Source: Sutterella sp.
Lineage (GTDB): Bacteria > Pseudomonadota > Gammaproteobacteria > Burkholderiales > Burkholderiaceae_F
Assembly: GCA_003488465.1 (NCBI GenBank)
Contig: DNLN01000097.1
Location: forward strand, 1-5,405
Length of the DNA stretch: 5,405 bases
Direction of reading: 5' to 3'
The notes beneath the pieces were generated by a model that searched no databases, was not told the origin of the DNA, and saw only the letters and a list, made by a program, of their open reading frames with translations. A program made the position numbers and the translations under genes. How positions within the stretch are numbered: position 1 is the first letter of the stretch; every line of letters begins with the position of its first letter. Below are positions 4,820 through 5,405 of the stretch, one piece after another.

Positions 4820-5405
4820 ATGGCAACAACAGTTTCCCAATTTGCCCAAGAACTGCATATCTCTCCGGAGACATTGCTGCGCCAGTTGCGTGCGGCATCG
4901 ATCCAGGTGAGCGACGTGAACAGTGTGATCGAGGAAGCCGACAAGCGGCGTCTCCTTGACAGCCTTCGCGAGCAGCGCGCTTCGACTCGCCCGCGCAAGA
5001 TCACCGTGACGCGCCGTGAAACCACGACGATTCGTCAGCATGACGGCCAGGGCGGCGCTCATACGATCGAGGTGGAGTTCCGCCGCCGCCGGGTGTTTGT
5101 GAAGAATGCTGCCTCGCAGCAAACTGATGAGCGTGCAAGGCAGATTGCCGCGCAGCGGGCCGAACTTGAGGCTCAGGCCAAGGCCGCCCTCGAGAAGCAG
5201 GCTGCTGAAAAGGCGGCCGCCGAGAAGGCCGCTGCCGAACAGGCGGCTCTCGAGAAGCAGGCTGCTGAAAAGGCGGCTGCAGAAAAGGCGGCTGCCGAAA
5301 GGGCCGCTGCTGAGAAGGCGGCTGCCGAAAAGGCCGCTGCTGAGAAGGTGGCTGCCGAAAAGGCTGCTGCCGAGAAGGCCGCCGCTGAGAAAGCTGCTGC
5401 CGACA
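4820..5405 (+). CDS. infB: Translation initiation factor IF2, N-terminal part (runs off the window)
   Basis: IF2 is the GTPase that places initiator fMet-tRNA on the 30S subunit and drives subunit joining. Only 195 codons plus one base are present; the GTP-binding and tRNA-binding domains lie beyond the edge. Visible: the small N-terminal IF2_N domain (TTVSQFAQELHISPETLLRQ onward, 3 to about 52), then the IF2-associated segment (RKITVTRRETTT, 59-70; TIEVEFRRRRVFVK, 82-95), which resembles the E. coli KLTLQRK...VEVRKKRTFVK layout. From residue 124 there is an Ala/Glu/Lys repeat to the edge, corresponding to the long charged helical linker of proteobacterial IF2. The ATG at 4820 gives the expected N-terminus, with AAGGAG upstream. 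It lies 28 bases after nusA with no terminator between, so it is co-transcribed. In E. coli internal starts yield shorter IF2 forms; none can be placed here. Confidence 0.96.
   Translation, partial: MATTVSQFAQELHISPETLLRQLRAASIQVSDVNSVIEEADKRRLLDSLREQRASTRPRKITVTRRETTTIRQHDGQGGAHTIEVEFRRRRVFVKNAASQQTDERARQIAAQRAELEAQAKAALEKQAAEKAAAEKAAAEQAALEKQAAEKAAAEKAAAERAAAEKAAAEKAAAEKVAAEKAAAEKAAAEKAAAD
5189..5405 (+). repeat. 15-base coding repeat (AEKAA units) in infB
   Basis: From codon 124 the reading frame is a run of five-residue units of the form AEKAA/LEKQA/AEQAA/AERAA: 14 full units up to the window edge. A higher-order 60-base unit is also seen: 29 bases at 5189-5217 recur exactly at 5249-5277, so residues 124-143 and 144-163 are near copies (LEKQAAEKAAAEKAAAEQAA against ...ERAA). 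With a five-residue period each Lys is four residues before the next Glu, so a long solitary charged helix is likely. Synonymous changes between units show that the array is partly aged. Confidence 0.9.

Noticed and set aside
3253..5025. Long minus-strand open frame (590 codons) opposite nusA and the infB start
   Set aside because: It is again codon-registered with nusA, and nusA is unmistakable. The predicted product is a Leu/Ala/Asp/His-rich mirror sequence typical of antisense shadows.
5189..5405. Regular repeats as a CRISPR array or minisatellite element
   Set aside because: The units are 15 bases without spacers and stay in the infB reading frame with synonymous changes, so they are coding repeats.

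Overview
The window looks like chromosomal housekeeping DNA from a GC-rich betaproteobacterium, most likely of the order Burkholderiales. The evidence is the gene order scpB - rluB - (small gene) - rimP - nusA - infB, a NusA of about 490 residues with two C-terminal acidic repeats (the proteobacterial form), an RluB with long basic tails, and a RimP ending in a LIPQxDFR-type tail. A Sutterella-like gut genus is a guess; nothing here proves it.

Layout. Positions 1-61 hold no recognisable gene. scpB (62-676) encodes a chromosome-condensation subunit. It is followed after 21 bases by rluB (698-2149), a 23S rRNA pseudouridine synthase with long low-complexity extensions; the two probably share a transcript. 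A 97-codon gene on the minus strand (2447-2154) ends four bases from the rluB stop. It encodes a ribbon-helix-helix protein of the RelB/DinJ antitoxin type, with no toxin gene next to it.

Positions 2448-2734 form a divergent regulatory region. On the plus strand there is a near-consensus sigma70 promoter (TTGAAA, 17-base spacer, TATAAT, 2559-2587) with a GC-rich discriminator. It is followed by about 120 bases of leader with three hairpins and then a clear intrinsic terminator (hairpin 2692-2707 plus a T run). That terminator lies only 19 bases before the rimP start codon. Since rimP has no other visible promoter, this geometry is that of a transcription attenuator controlling rimP-nusA-infB.

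Downstream, rimP (2735-3313, 30S maturation) overlaps nusA (3310-4791, elongation/termination factor) by four bases. infB (from 4820, translation initiation factor IF2) runs off the right edge inside a long alanine/glutamate/lysine repeat. Together these genes couple transcription, 30S assembly and translation initiation. NusA stimulates intrinsic termination in other bacteria, so the leader terminator offers an obvious feedback route.

The most interesting part of the window is the rimP leader with its alternative pairings. After that come the orphan ribbon-helix-helix gene, the extended RluB and RimP, and the repeat tract in infB. All functional statements are homology-by-eye; no searches were run.
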